NCBI RefSeq assembly: GCF_042677205.1
Contig: NZ_JBHTIU010000027.1
Span: 1 to 64,000, forward strand
DNA: 64,000 bases
From: Paenibacillus_L residui
Lineage (GTDB): Bacteria > Bacillota > Bacilli > Paenibacillales > NBRC-103111
Direction: 5' to 3'
A program made the position numbers and the translations under genes. Shown here piece by piece: positions 16,491-26,200 of this stretch. Position 1 is the stretch's first letter. Every line of letters begins with the position of its first letter. The notes under the pieces were generated by a model. It had not been told where the DNA came from. It made no database searches and worked only from the letters and a program-made list of their open reading frames with translations.

Positions 16491-17702
16491 CTATTGCCCC
16501 GGCTGCTCTGTTTTATTGCCTCTGCCGAACAGCTTAACCGCCAGGTTGTAAATCCGTTTGGATTCCTTCGTCAAGAGCGGTCCAAGTATGGCCAGAAGCA
16601 GCACATACAGCACCGCGAACGATTGGACAACCGGAAGCAGTCCGCCCGCTTTGCCAATATTGGCCATAATGATGGAGAACTCTCCGCGTGAGGATAGGGT
16701 CAGACCGATATTGACGGAAGCTCGCGGCGAGATTCCGGCGATTTTGCCCGCCAGCATGCCGGCAACCAGATTTCCGATAATCGTCAGCACCACCGCCAAT
16801 ATTGCCATGCCGACCGCTCCGCCCAGGGATGCTGGGGCGATCGTTAATCCGAAGCTGAAGAAGAACATCGCCCCGAAGAAATCACGGAAGGGCAAGATGA
16901 GCTGCTCGATCCGCTTGACGTGAACCGATTCAGCCAATACGAGCCCGACCATCAGAGCACCGATAGCTTCGGCCACATGGAACGTTTCCGAAAATCCCGC
17001 AATGAGAAACAGTGCGGCCAGAATGACCAATAGGAATAACTCGGGCGATGATATATTCAGCCCTTTATCCACATACTTGATGACTCTGCGTCCTACAATA
17101 AGGAACAAGAGAATGAAGATAAGAGCCGATAACGATGTCAGCATCACCCCCAGGAAGGAGGTCGCTCCGCTTAACACCAACCCCGACAGAATCGAAATAT
17201 GAACGGCAATAAACAAGTCATCGAACATGATCATTCCCATGATGATTTCCGTTTCCCGGTTGGCCGTCCGTTTAAGGTCCACCAATACTTTGGCTACAAT
17301 GGCCGTGGACGAGCTGGTCATGATTCCCGCGATGACCAAGGTTTCCTTGAGCGGCATACCCATCATCCAACCGAGAAGAAGTCCGAACAGGAAGTTAATA
17401 ATAATATAGAACAGCCCGCCAATGACAATCGATTTTCCGGATTTCATCAGCCGCCCCACCGAAAACTCCAGCCCCAGATAGAAAAGCAGGAACAGGACGC
17501 CAAGCCGGCCCATAAAATCAATAAATTCGGAGCTTTCAATAAACCGGAAATCAAAAATCCATACGTGGGGGGCATGCGGGCCGACAGCCATCCCGACCAA
17601 TATATAGAAGGGAATGACCGAAAAGCGAAGCTTCGTTGCGATCAAACCTACCGTTGCCACCAATAAAATAGCCAATCCTACTTCAAAAATGATCGTATCC
17701 AT
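16491..17702 (-). CDS. khtU: CPA2-family K+/H+ antiporter (KhtU-like)
   Basis: A 403-residue integral membrane protein with about twelve helices and the CPA2 signature region (GLEFSVGRLMKSG, then GIMTSSSTAIVAKVL). In Bacillus KhtU exports potassium in exchange for protons and needs the RCK_C protein KhtT, which responds to pH and c-di-AMP. The protein ends after the membrane domain with no fused nucleotide-binding domain, consistent with a separate regulatory subunit. The partner gene ends 12 bases upstream, so they form an operon. Confidence 0.88.
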   Translation of the reverse strand: MDTIIFEVGLAILLVATVGLIATKLRFSVIPFYILVGMAVGPHAPHVWIFDFRFIESSEFIDFMGRLGVLFLLFYLGLEFSVGRLMKSGKSIVIGGLFYIIINFLFGLLLGWMMGMPLKETLVIAGIMTSSSTAIVAKVLVDLKRTANRETEIIMGMIMFDDLFIAVHISILSGLVLSGATSFLGVMLTSLSALIFILLFLIVGRRVIKYVDKGLNISSPELFLLVILAALFLIAGFSETFHVAEAIGALMVGLVLAESVHVKRIEQLILPFRDFFGAMFFFSFGLTIAPASLGGAVGMAILAVVLTIIGNLVAGMLAGKIAGISPRASVNIGLTLSSRGEFSIIMANIGKAGGLLPVVQSFAVLYVLLLAILGPLLTKESKRIYNLAVKLFGRGNKTEQPGQ

Positions 17703-17714
17703 AATTCCCCCCTG

Positions 17715-18209
17715 TTATTCGTCTCCGTTTAGCAAAAACCTCTTCAGCTTCTTGATATGTTGTCTTTCTCCCGCGACAATTAGAGTGGAATCTGCCTTTA
17801 GTGGATAGTCTGGTCCCGGATTAATATATTTATTATGATTCTTCTCTACGACCGCCAGGATGGATGCGCCCGTCCTCTTGCGCACATCGAGGTCTCCTAT
17901 GCTGGACCCTACGCAACGGGCATCTTGCTCGATCTTGTACCACTCGATGACCAGATCGTCGAGTGCGACATCGATCGTTTCCAACGCACGGGGGCGATAA
18001 GTCATTCCTCCTATGATCCCTGCAATCATTCTGGACTCCTCATCATCCAATGTAACCATAGAGATACTTTCTTCGGGATCCTTATAGTCGAAGTGAAACA
18101 GTTCTCTTCTCCCATCGTCATGAATAATGACAACCAGCTTGTCACCGGAGCGCGTGTCCAGTTGAAACTTGCGGCCAATTCCAGGCAAATCAGATTCACG
18201 GATATTCAA
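17715..18209 (-). CDS. khtT: KhtT-like RCK_C regulatory subunit, copy 2
   Basis: A 164-residue regulator of the adjacent antiporter, with DLPGIGRKFQLDTRSGDK, HDDGRRELFHF and a C-terminal RCK_C domain (DARCVGSSIGDLDV, YINPGPDYPL). The open frame extends to a GTG at 18239, but TTG 18209 has GGAGGG about nine bases upstream and aligns exactly with the TTG start of the other copy. It is first gene of a khtT-khtU operon, the arrangement known from Bacillus yhaT-yhaU. Confidence 0.9.
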   Translation of the reverse strand: MNIRESDLPGIGRKFQLDTRSGDKLVVIIHDDGRRELFHFDYKDPEESISMVTLDDEESRMIAGIIGGMTYRPRALETIDVALDDLVIEWYKIEQDARCVGSSIGDLDVRKRTGASILAVVEKNHNKYINPGPDYPLKADSTLIVAGERQHIKKLKRFLLNGDE

Positions 18210-18540
18210 AATGATAGTCCCTCCGCTTTCTTTATTCACAATATAAGTCGGGTTTCCCGGCTTCGTAAGGTGATTTTTTATAACGATCGAACTTTACAAC
18301 ACGATTCCATCGGATTTCACAAAATGGGTCTGTCCGACAAAATATGAATTAGATTCATTATTTCATTTATATAAAGGCCAAACTGCATAAATTATTCACA
18401 AATGTCTTAACTAGTTTTGAAAATAGGCGCACTTAATTAGCCCTCCCCTTATATCCGTCTACAGGCGGAATCGGAGGTAAAGAAAGCTTGACTGAAGTTT
18501 GTTTGGTTAAAATAATTAGCGAGGTAGATAGTTAACGTGA
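18210..18540. other. Intergenic region upstream of khtT copy 2
   Basis: AT-rich, 331 bases, with no coding pattern. A short hairpin TCCG/CGGA occurs near 18461-18476. I could not make a convincing promoter or riboswitch call. Confidence 0.4.
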
Positions 18541-18891
18541 TTAAACAACGTAAGTCGAGGTAAATTTAATAGGCATTAGAAATATGCCCTTTATAGCAAG
18601 GGGAATGAAACGAAACAAATAAATTATAGGCGGCAAAGCCAAAACCAGCAGCAATAGAGGGAATAGCGGAATCCAGGACAGCCATTTATGAACCCATAGG
18701 AGGCCGACCTTGGCGGTATTTCGGGTAGTTATAATCGAATGCTCTTTAATGGAAGAGACGAGTGTCGGAGATTCTTCAACCAAAGGATGGCTGGTATCCA
18801 CAAACAAAGAGGAGGAAATAAAAGTAGTCAACAGGACGAATGCTAAGATCAAAAAGTAACTGCGGAAGCTGACTGTGGCGGTTGATCTCAT
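18541..18891 (-). CDS. Small two-helix membrane protein of unknown function
   Basis: A 116-residue protein with hydrophobic segments at about residues 10-30 and 72-95 and a polar loop between them (DTSHPLVEESPTLVSSIKEH). It starts at an ATG with a strong AGGAGGT site six bases upstream, which supports a real gene. I do not recognise the family. It stands alone between khtTU and the dap genes. Confidence 0.7.
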   Translation of the reverse strand: MRSTATVSFRSYFLILAFVLLTTFISSSLFVDTSHPLVEESPTLVSSIKEHSIITTRNTAKVGLLWVHKWLSWIPLFPLLLLVLALPPIIYLFRFIPLAIKGIFLMPIKFTSTYVV

Positions 18892-19049
18892 TAGCGTACC
18901 TCCTGTTGGTCATTTTCATAGCTATCTGCAAGAACGGGAAAACGAATATCCCGTCCCCAATTCATTGAATTCTAATAGTAAAAGCAGGGATATGCACAGA
19001 ACAAATAATTTCCCCCAATAATTAAAACTATCATGCATATTGCAACCAG

Positions 19050-19910
19050 TCAAGTCTTCTGCGCGGGAAAGAATTCGCCGTCCAGAATAAACTCCGCCGG
19101 TCCCTTCATATAAATATGTGAATTTTCAGACCACACAATTTCCAGATCGCCACCAAGCAGGTGGACAGTGATCGGGGTGTTCCGCTCCAGCAGCCCGTTC
19201 AAAATTCCGGCAGCAACCGCCGCACAGGCTCCGGTGCCACAAGCTTGCGTGATTCCCGAGCCCCGCTCCCATACCCGGTAATCGATCTCCCGGGGCCCCC
19301 TTACCTGAACGAATCCGACGTTAACCCGTTCCGGGAATATGGGGGCAAACTCAATCGAAGGACCGATTTCATGAATAGGCACTTCATTCACATCGGGGAC
19401 GAACAGAATGGCATGAGGATTTCCCATGGACAAGGCGGTTAGCCGGTAAGTTTCGGAGACGATCGCTACTTCCTCATCGATTGTAGTGCTTGCTGGGTCC
19501 CCGAGCATGGGGACCTCCGCTTTCGTTAAGCGGGGCGCTCCCATATCGACTGTAACCTGCCTCACCTTGCGGCCGAAGTCCGCATCGACCTCTACCGATA
19601 CTGTTCCCCCCAGCGTTTCGATCGTAAACTCGCGCCGGTCGATCATGCGGCGTTCATACACGTATTTAGCCACGCATCTTAGCCCATTGCCGCAATTTTT
19701 CGCTTCCGAGCCGTCAGCATTGAAGATTCGCATGCGAAAATCGGCGCATTCCGAAGGGCCTATGAGAATCAGCCCGTCCGAACCGACTCCGGTATGAACA
19801 TCGGATACAACCCTTGCCAGCAGCTCCAGCCTCTCCTCCGGAATGAGCTCCTGCCATTGATTTACGTAAACGTAACAGTTTCCCAGACCATGCATCTTGG
19901 CAAACTTCAT
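19050..19910 (-). CDS. dapF: Diaminopimelate epimerase
   Basis: Converts LL- to meso-diaminopimelate for lysine and peptidoglycan synthesis. The 286-residue protein has the two catalytic cysteines in their motifs: EAKNCGNGLRCVAKY and ITQACGTGACAAV. It begins KFAKMHGLGNCYVYV, as usual. The open frame extends 21 codons upstream, overlapping dapL, but ATG 19910 has GGGAGGGAG in front. It lies 19 bases after dapL; the two consecutive pathway steps form an operon. Confidence 0.95.
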   Translation of the reverse strand: MKFAKMHGLGNCYVYVNQWQELIPEERLELLARVVSDVHTGVGSDGLILIGPSECADFRMRIFNADGSEAKNCGNGLRCVAKYVYERRMIDRREFTIETLGGTVSVEVDADFGRKVRQVTVDMGAPRLTKAEVPMLGDPASTTIDEEVAIVSETYRLTALSMGNPHAILFVPDVNEVPIHEIGPSIEFAPIFPERVNVGFVQVRGPREIDYRVWERGSGITQACGTGACAAVAAGILNGLLERNTPITVHLLGGDLEIVWSENSHIYMKGPAEFILDGEFFPAQKT

Positions 19911-19929
19911 AGCTGTTCTCCCTCCCCCG

Positions 19930-21177
19930 TCAAAATAGGAAGTCGGCCTCAGCCAATCTTCGTCTGATTTCATCTATAATCCGCCGTTCCTCCTGCTCGC
20001 TGCCGGCCTGGAAAGTAACGGAAAAGCGGACATAGCGTTCTCCGTTATTGTCCCAGGGAACGGTAGAGATCAAGTGATGACGGATTAAATAATCACTGAA
20101 TTGCTCGGCACTGCCAAATTCCGGTCCGCCTTTGACCGCTTTGGGTGCTTCGGTATACAGGAAGAAGGAGCCTTTCGGCTTGTGCGCCCGAAACCCCGCT
20201 TCGCGCAAAACCTGCACCAGCATATCATGCCGCCGCGAATACTTCTCGCTGATTCTGCGCGTGATATCCGGGTTGTTGAGAGCGAAAGCGGCCGCTTTCT
20301 GAATCGGGATGAACTGGCCCGAATCGCAGTTGTCCTTGATGGTGGCGAAAGCCTTCACCATTAACGGGTTGCCGGCGATAAATCCGATTCTCCAGCCCGT
20401 CATATTGTACGACTTCGACAAGGAATGAAGCTCCACCCCCACCTCCTTGGCACCCGGTAAGGACAGAAAGCTGAGGGGCTTCTCCCCGTCGAACACGAGA
20501 GCCGAATAAGCAGCGTCGTGTACGACCGCAATCCCGTTATGCTTCGCGAAGCGCACGACCTTCTCGAAAAATTCCGGTGTGGCGGAAGCACCCGTCGGAT
20601 TGTTCGGATAGTTCAGATATAACAGCTTGGCCTTGCGCAATAGATCGTCCGGCAGGGCATCCAAGTCCGGTAAGAACCGGTTGTCCTCCGTCAAGGGCAA
20701 AGATACGACGCGACCGCCCAAATATTCGGTATGCGTGCCGAGAACCGGATAACACGGCGAGGGCATAAGAGCGACATCCCCCGGATTGATAAAAGCGTAC
20801 GGGAGCATCGCCAAGGCCGGCTTGGAACCAATCACGTGGTTGATCTCGCTGTGCGGATCGATTCCGGCCACGCCGAATACCTGCCCCATATAGTCGCTGG
20901 CTGCCTGCTTGAATTCGAAGACGCCGTTATCGGCATAGAACCGGTTTTCCGGCTTGGCGGCTTCCTCGGCGAGCAGGCGGACGACCCGCAGATCGGCCAT
21001 CTCGTCCGGCTCTCCAACTCCCAGATCGATCAATTCTTTCCCGGGATGCTGCCGCAGCGCCCATTGCTTGGCGCGTTTTATTTTTTCGAATTTATAAATT
21101 TCAGTCTCCTGGCCGAACCTCTCGCCGCCAATCCTGTCGGCTAATAATTTGGGAATGAACCCTCCTGATGGCTCCAT
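19930..21177 (-). CDS. dapL: LL-diaminopimelate aminotransferase
   Basis: A PLP enzyme (415 residues, fold type I) that makes LL-diaminopimelate directly from tetrahydrodipicolinate, the product used by DapF encoded next. The PLP lysine lies in HSLSKSYNMTGWRIGF; LIDLGVGEPDE, YADNGVFEFK and YPNNPTGA are the usual substrate/PLP motifs. The start at 21177 has AGGAGGGGA four bases upstream. Other class I aminotransferases share these motifs, but pairing with dapF supports DapL. Confidence 0.88.
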   Translation of the reverse strand: MEPSGGFIPKLLADRIGGERFGQETEIYKFEKIKRAKQWALRQHPGKELIDLGVGEPDEMADLRVVRLLAEEAAKPENRFYADNGVFEFKQAASDYMGQVFGVAGIDPHSEINHVIGSKPALAMLPYAFINPGDVALMPSPCYPVLGTHTEYLGGRVVSLPLTEDNRFLPDLDALPDDLLRKAKLLYLNYPNNPTGASATPEFFEKVVRFAKHNGIAVVHDAAYSALVFDGEKPLSFLSLPGAKEVGVELHSLSKSYNMTGWRIGFIAGNPLMVKAFATIKDNCDSGQFIPIQKAAAFALNNPDITRRISEKYSRRHDMLVQVLREAGFRAHKPKGSFFLYTEAPKAVKGGPEFGSAEQFSDYLIRHHLISTVPWDNNGERYVRFSVTFQAGSEQEERRIIDEIRRRLAEADFLF

Positions 21178-21288
21178 GCGCTCCCCTCCTGACAAAGATA
21201 AGTTTCGATAATATAAAGCTTCATGCGTTCCAGTTCCAGCAAATGACAGAGAATCTTCGAGTCAAGCCGGCTCACTCCGCCATCTTAC

Positions 21289-22761
21289 TCAACGTGCCCG
21301 CAAATACCGGTCACAGGCGGCTGCGGCCTCCCGGCCTTCACGAATGGCCCAGACGATCAAGCTCTGCCCCCGGCGCGCATCCCCTGCAGCAAAGACTCCG
21401 TCCAGGTTCGTCGCGTATTCTCCGAACTTAGCGTCAATGCAGGAACGCTCATTCGTACGGATGCCCATTCGCTGCAGAACATCCTGCTCCGGTCCGCTGA
21501 AGCCGATAGCAAGCAGAACGAGCTGTGCCGGCCAAATCTGATCGCTTCCCGGTACTTCCTCCCGAACCCGGCTCCCCGACGTTCCTTCCACCGTACGCAG
21601 ACGGACGCTTCTCACTCCGGATACCCGGCCCTCCGAATCGCCGATGAACTCCTTCGTCAGAACCGCAAATTCGCGAGGATCGTCGCCAAATACCGCTTCG
21701 GCCTCCACTTGGCCGGAATCGCGTCTGTGCACAAGCGGCCACTGCGGCCAAGGATTGTCCGCTTCCCTTGCCGATGACTTGCGGGGATAGATATCAAATT
21801 GCGTTATGCTTCTGCAGCCGTGCCTCATGGCGGTCGAGATGCAGTCCGTAGCGGTATCTCCTCCGCCGATCACGAGCACATCCTTCCCTTTGGCAGAAAT
21901 ATATTGATTATCCCGATGCCCGGAATCCAGCAGGCTCTTCGTATTCGCGTGCAGGAAATCCATGGCGAAGTGAATACCCGCAAGCTCCCGGCCTTCGACC
22001 GGCAAATCCCTCGGGGCGGTCGCTCCGATACAAAGCACCACCGCGTCAAACCCCCGTCTCAATTCCTCCAGCGGATGATCCTTGCCTACCTCAAAGTCTG
22101 TGACAAAACGGATTCCTTCCTCCTTCAACAGCTTCACCCGCCGGTCAATGACGGATTGCTCTATTTTCATCTTGGGAATTCCATAAGTCAGCAGCCCGCC
22201 GATCCGGTCATGGCGTTCGAATACGGTAACCTCGTGTCCCGCCTGATTCAGTTGATCCGCGCAAGCGAGTCCCGCCGGGCCCGAACCGACGACAGCCACC
22301 TTCTTCCCGGTTCGCGTTCCGGGGGGACGGGGGACAACCCATCCTTCCTCGAAGCCTCTGTCGATAATGGCCCTTTCTATCGATTTGATGGCCACCGGGG
22401 AATCGTACAAGGCGGCGACACATGAGCCTTCGCAGGGGGCGGGGCAGGCCCTTCCCGTAAATTCCGGAAAGTTATTCGTCATATGCAGCCGTTCCAAGGC
22501 CTCCCGCCAATGCCCCCGGAACACCAGATCATTCCATTCGGGAATGAGATTATGGACGGGACATCCCGTGACCATCCCTTCTATCGCTCCCCCCGTCTGA
22601 CAGAAAGGGACGGCGCAGTCCATACAGCGGGCTCCTTGCTCCCGCAGCGCTGTTTCAGGCAGAGACCGGTACAGATCGTTCCAGTCCTGCAATCTTGCCG
22701 CCGGCTCGCGTTCTGGCTGCTTCGCCCGGCGGTAGTCCATAAATCCTGTCGGCTTACCCAT
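21289..22761 (-). CDS. gltD: Glutamate synthase (NADPH) small subunit
   Basis: Transfers electrons from NADPH through FAD and Fe-S centres to the large subunit. The 490-residue protein has an N-terminal cysteine-rich domain (ARCMDCAVPFC, GCPVHN, CPAPCEGSC) that ligates two 4Fe-4S clusters, then an FAD motif (VVGSGPAGLACADQL) and an NADP motif (VIGGGDTATDC), and closes with VFAAGDARRGQSLIVWAI. AGGAGGGG precedes the ATG. It lies downstream of gltB in the same direction but separated by 460 bases of repeat-bearing DNA, which is unusually far for an operon partner. Confidence 0.95.
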   Translation of the reverse strand: MGKPTGFMDYRRAKQPEREPAARLQDWNDLYRSLPETALREQGARCMDCAVPFCQTGGAIEGMVTGCPVHNLIPEWNDLVFRGHWREALERLHMTNNFPEFTGRACPAPCEGSCVAALYDSPVAIKSIERAIIDRGFEEGWVVPRPPGTRTGKKVAVVGSGPAGLACADQLNQAGHEVTVFERHDRIGGLLTYGIPKMKIEQSVIDRRVKLLKEEGIRFVTDFEVGKDHPLEELRRGFDAVVLCIGATAPRDLPVEGRELAGIHFAMDFLHANTKSLLDSGHRDNQYISAKGKDVLVIGGGDTATDCISTAMRHGCRSITQFDIYPRKSSAREADNPWPQWPLVHRRDSGQVEAEAVFGDDPREFAVLTKEFIGDSEGRVSGVRSVRLRTVEGTSGSRVREEVPGSDQIWPAQLVLLAIGFSGPEQDVLQRMGIRTNERSCIDAKFGEYATNLDGVFAAGDARRGQSLIVWAIREGREAAAACDRYLRAR

Positions 22762-23221
22762 CCATTGCCCCTCCTATCCTTCTATTGGAGACTGTCGATT
22801 AATGGTATACAACCAAAGATCATGCGCAAATGCTGCACGGTTTGGTTTTAACGGACCTCAGAGACCTTATTCACTCCAGAAGGGCCTTTCGGTCATTTTA
22901 ACGGACTTGGATGACCTTATTCTCAAGAAATGCATGCGAAAGCAGGAGAATTCCAAGCAATAAGAGCAACGGTGTCCGTTAGTCTAAAAAAACCGCCTGT
23001 TTTGACGAAATAGAGTCTCCCAGGTCCGTTACGTTTTCGCTGTTGGACTTTTCACTTGTACAACATCCTGTTTAACGCCTTTCCCGCAATGAATCGACAG
23101 CCTCTATTAATCCGTTATGGCTTAACGTTCTATAATTTCCGTCTGTAAGCGAGCTCCGAATAGATTGGAGCAGATGCTCGCCGGGTTGATCCAAGTTCAG
23201 CTTGGTTCAGCGGGCTCCTCC
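22762..23221. repeat. Repeat-bearing intergenic region between gltB and gltD
   Basis: No gene seen. Two direct copies of a TTTTAACGGAC(x)4-6GACCTTATTC unit lie at 22846-22872 and 22896-22922, 50 bases apart. Inverted GTCCGTTA cores follow at about 22977 and 23025. Such AACGGAC...GACCTTATT units look like dispersed Paenibacillus-type intergenic repeats; no clear terminator or promoter was found. Confidence 0.6.
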
Positions 23222-26200
23222 TTATTGAGCCTTCCTTCTTTCCTGAAACGCCGCCAAGGCCGCCTCCTCATGGGAAACCCCGGAAGCCCGGAAGCGCTCA
23301 ATCGTCCGGATCATCCGCCTGTATTCCTTCGGAATGATGCGCACGAACCGCTTCGCCTCCCTCTCCCAATCCTCCAGAATACGCCGTGCAACAGCACTGT
23401 CCGTATAGCGAAGATGCTTCTCCAGCATTGCCCTGACTCGGCCTTCATCCTCCGTATCCGCGAGCATCTCCAGCTCAACCAGCTTCAGGTTGCACCTCGC
23501 CTCGACTTCCGCCATTTGCCGGCTCCATACATAAGCGACGCCTCCCGACATGCCGGCGGCGAAATTGTGCCCGACCCTTCCGAGAACAACGACCCGCCCG
23601 CCGGTCATATACTCGCAGCCGTGGTTGCCGACTCCTTCCACAACAACCTCGGCTCCGCTGTTGCGGACACAGAAGCGCTCGCCGGCGATTCCCCGAATAT
23701 ATGCCTCGCCGGATGTCGCACCGTACAGGGCCACGTTGCCGATAATGATATTGTCTTCCGCCGCGAATCCGGACTGCACCGGCGGATAGACCGCCAGCTT
23801 GCCGCCGGACAGCCCTTTGCCGACATAATCGTTGGCATCGCCTTCGAGCGTAAGCGTGATTCCCCGTGGGATAAAGGCGCCGAAGCTTTGTCCGGCACTA
23901 CCGTGAAAGTGCAGCTGGATCGTGCCGTCCGGCAGCCCCTCCGCCCCATATCTGCGGGTCACTTCGCTGCCCAGCCGGGTTCCGGCCGCGCGGTCGGTAT
24001 TGCGGATGGGAAGGATCGCCTGTATTCGTTCCCGACGATCCAGGGCGGCTGCACACAAGGACAAAAGCCGCATCGGATCGGCAGCGTCATCCGATTGGAG
24101 AAGCTGCGAGGGCGAGTCCCCTTTCACCGCCGTTTCCTCCGCCGGTTGCGTTTCTCCTCCATCTGGCCGGTGCTGATCCTCCGGTTCTCCCGGAACTCTG
24201 TACAGAAGCGGGGACAGGTCGAGGCCGGAGACTTTCCAATGATCCTGCGGCAGGTTGATCCGCAGGCAATCCGTCCGACCGACCATCTCTTCCATCGTCC
24301 GGAAACCGAGCCGGGCCATCCATTCCCTCACTTCACGGGCGACAAAATACATGAAGTTGACCAGATGGCCGGGATCGCCCGCGAAGGTGCGGCGCAGCTC
24401 CGGATTTTGCGTAGCAATGCCAACCGGACAGGTGTCCAGGTGGCAGACTCGCATCATTACGCAGCCCATCACGACGAGCGGTACTGTGGCAAAGCCGAAT
24501 TCCTGCGCCCCAAGAAGCGAGGCGATGACCACATCGCGGCCGTTCATCATCTTGCCGTCCGTCTCCAGCCTGACGCGACTGCGCAGCCCGTTCAGCTGCA
24601 GCGTCTGATTCGCCTCGGCCAAGCCGATTTCCCACGGCATACCCGCATGCTTGATGCTGTTGCGCGAGGCGGCCCCGGTCCCCCCGTCATATCCGCTGAT
24701 CAGAATCACATCGGCACCGGCCTTGGCCACTCCCGCAGCTATCGTACCCACTCCCGCTTCGGACACGAGCTTCACATTGATCCTCGCGCGCGGATTGGCT
24801 TCCTTCAGATCGTGAATCAGCTCGGCCAAATCCTCAATGGAGTATATGTCATGATGCGGCGGCGGCGAGATCAGCTCCACTCCGGGCGTCGAGCCCCGGG
24901 CTTCGGCGATCCACGGGTACACTTTATGGGCAGGAAGCTGCCCTCCCTCTCCCGGCTTGGCTCCCTGAGCCATCTTGATCTGAATTTCGTCCGCGTGAAT
25001 CAGGTAATGGCTGGTGACCCCGAACCGTCCGGAGGCTACCTGCTTGATTGCGCTGACGCGATGGTCGCCATTCTCATCCGTTACATACCGTCCCGGATCC
25101 TCGCCGCCTTCACCGGAATTACTCCGGCCGCCTATCCGGTTCATCGCAATGGCCATCGCCTCATGGGCTTCCTTGCTGATGGAGCCGAGCGACATCGCTC
25201 CGGTCTTGAAGCGGGCAACGATCGCTTCGACCGGTTCGACCTCCTCGATCGGAACCGGCTTCCGCCCGGGAACAAGCTCAAGCAGACCGCGCAAAGTGCA
25301 GTGAGCTTTGGCATGTTGATCGATTCCGGCGCTATATTTTCTGAACAGGTCGTAATCGTTGCTGCGGCAGGCCTGCTGCAGAGCGTGAATGGTCTGCGGA
25401 GAGAAGAGATGCTCCTCGCCGCCCGGCCTCCATTGGAATTCATCTCCTGGCTGAAGCGGCTCAGGACGCTCCGAACGATAGGCCCGGCGGTGCCGCATCA
25501 GCGCTTCTTCCGCAATCTCTGCCAGGCCGATACCGCCGATTCGCGACGGTGTCCGCGGGAAGTAGGTATCGATCACGTCTCCGTGAATACCGAGCGCTTC
25601 AAATATTTGCGCCCCAATGTAGCTCTGAACGGTGGAAATGCCCATCTTGGCCATCACCTTCAGGAGCCCCTTCTTGATCCCGGCAATATAATTCCGAACC
25701 GCCTGCTCTAACGAAAGCTCCTCCAGTTGTCCCCGCGAGATCAGCTGCGCTGCGGTGTCAAATACCAGATAGGGATTAACCGCGCTGGCTCCATAGCCCA
25801 ACAGCAAGGCGATATGGTGCACATCCCGCGGCTCCCCGGATTCCACCAGCAGGCTGGCTTTCGTCCGTTTACCGCTGCGAATCAGGTGATGATGCAACCC
25901 GGAGACGGCCAGCAGCGCCGGGATCGGTGCCTGTCCGCGGCCAATTCCCCGATCGGACAGGATAAGCAGCGATGCCCCTTCGTCTATCGCCGCTTCTGCA
26001 GATTGGAACAAGGTCTTCAGCGCTTCCTCCAGGCCGCGTTCCCCTTCCCCGACAACGAATGTCATGGACAGAGTATCGGCCCGCAAGCCCGGAAGCTTGC
26101 TGCTCCGAATGCGTCCAAGCTCTTCATTGGACAATACCGGAGCCTTCAGCCGGATGCGCCGGCAGCTATCCGGGCCCGGCTGAAGCAAATCTCCCTCGGC

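Noticed and set aside
18240..18540. Possible c-di-AMP (ydaO-type) riboswitch upstream of khtT
   Set aside because: I could not find the conserved core or pairing elements; only a short TCCG/CGGA hairpin is present.
23165..25711. 848-codon open frame on the plus strand opposite gltB
   Set aside because: It lies wholly opposite the 3' part of a clearly conserved gene; it lacks a ribosome binding site and family motifs and results from GC-rich codon bias.
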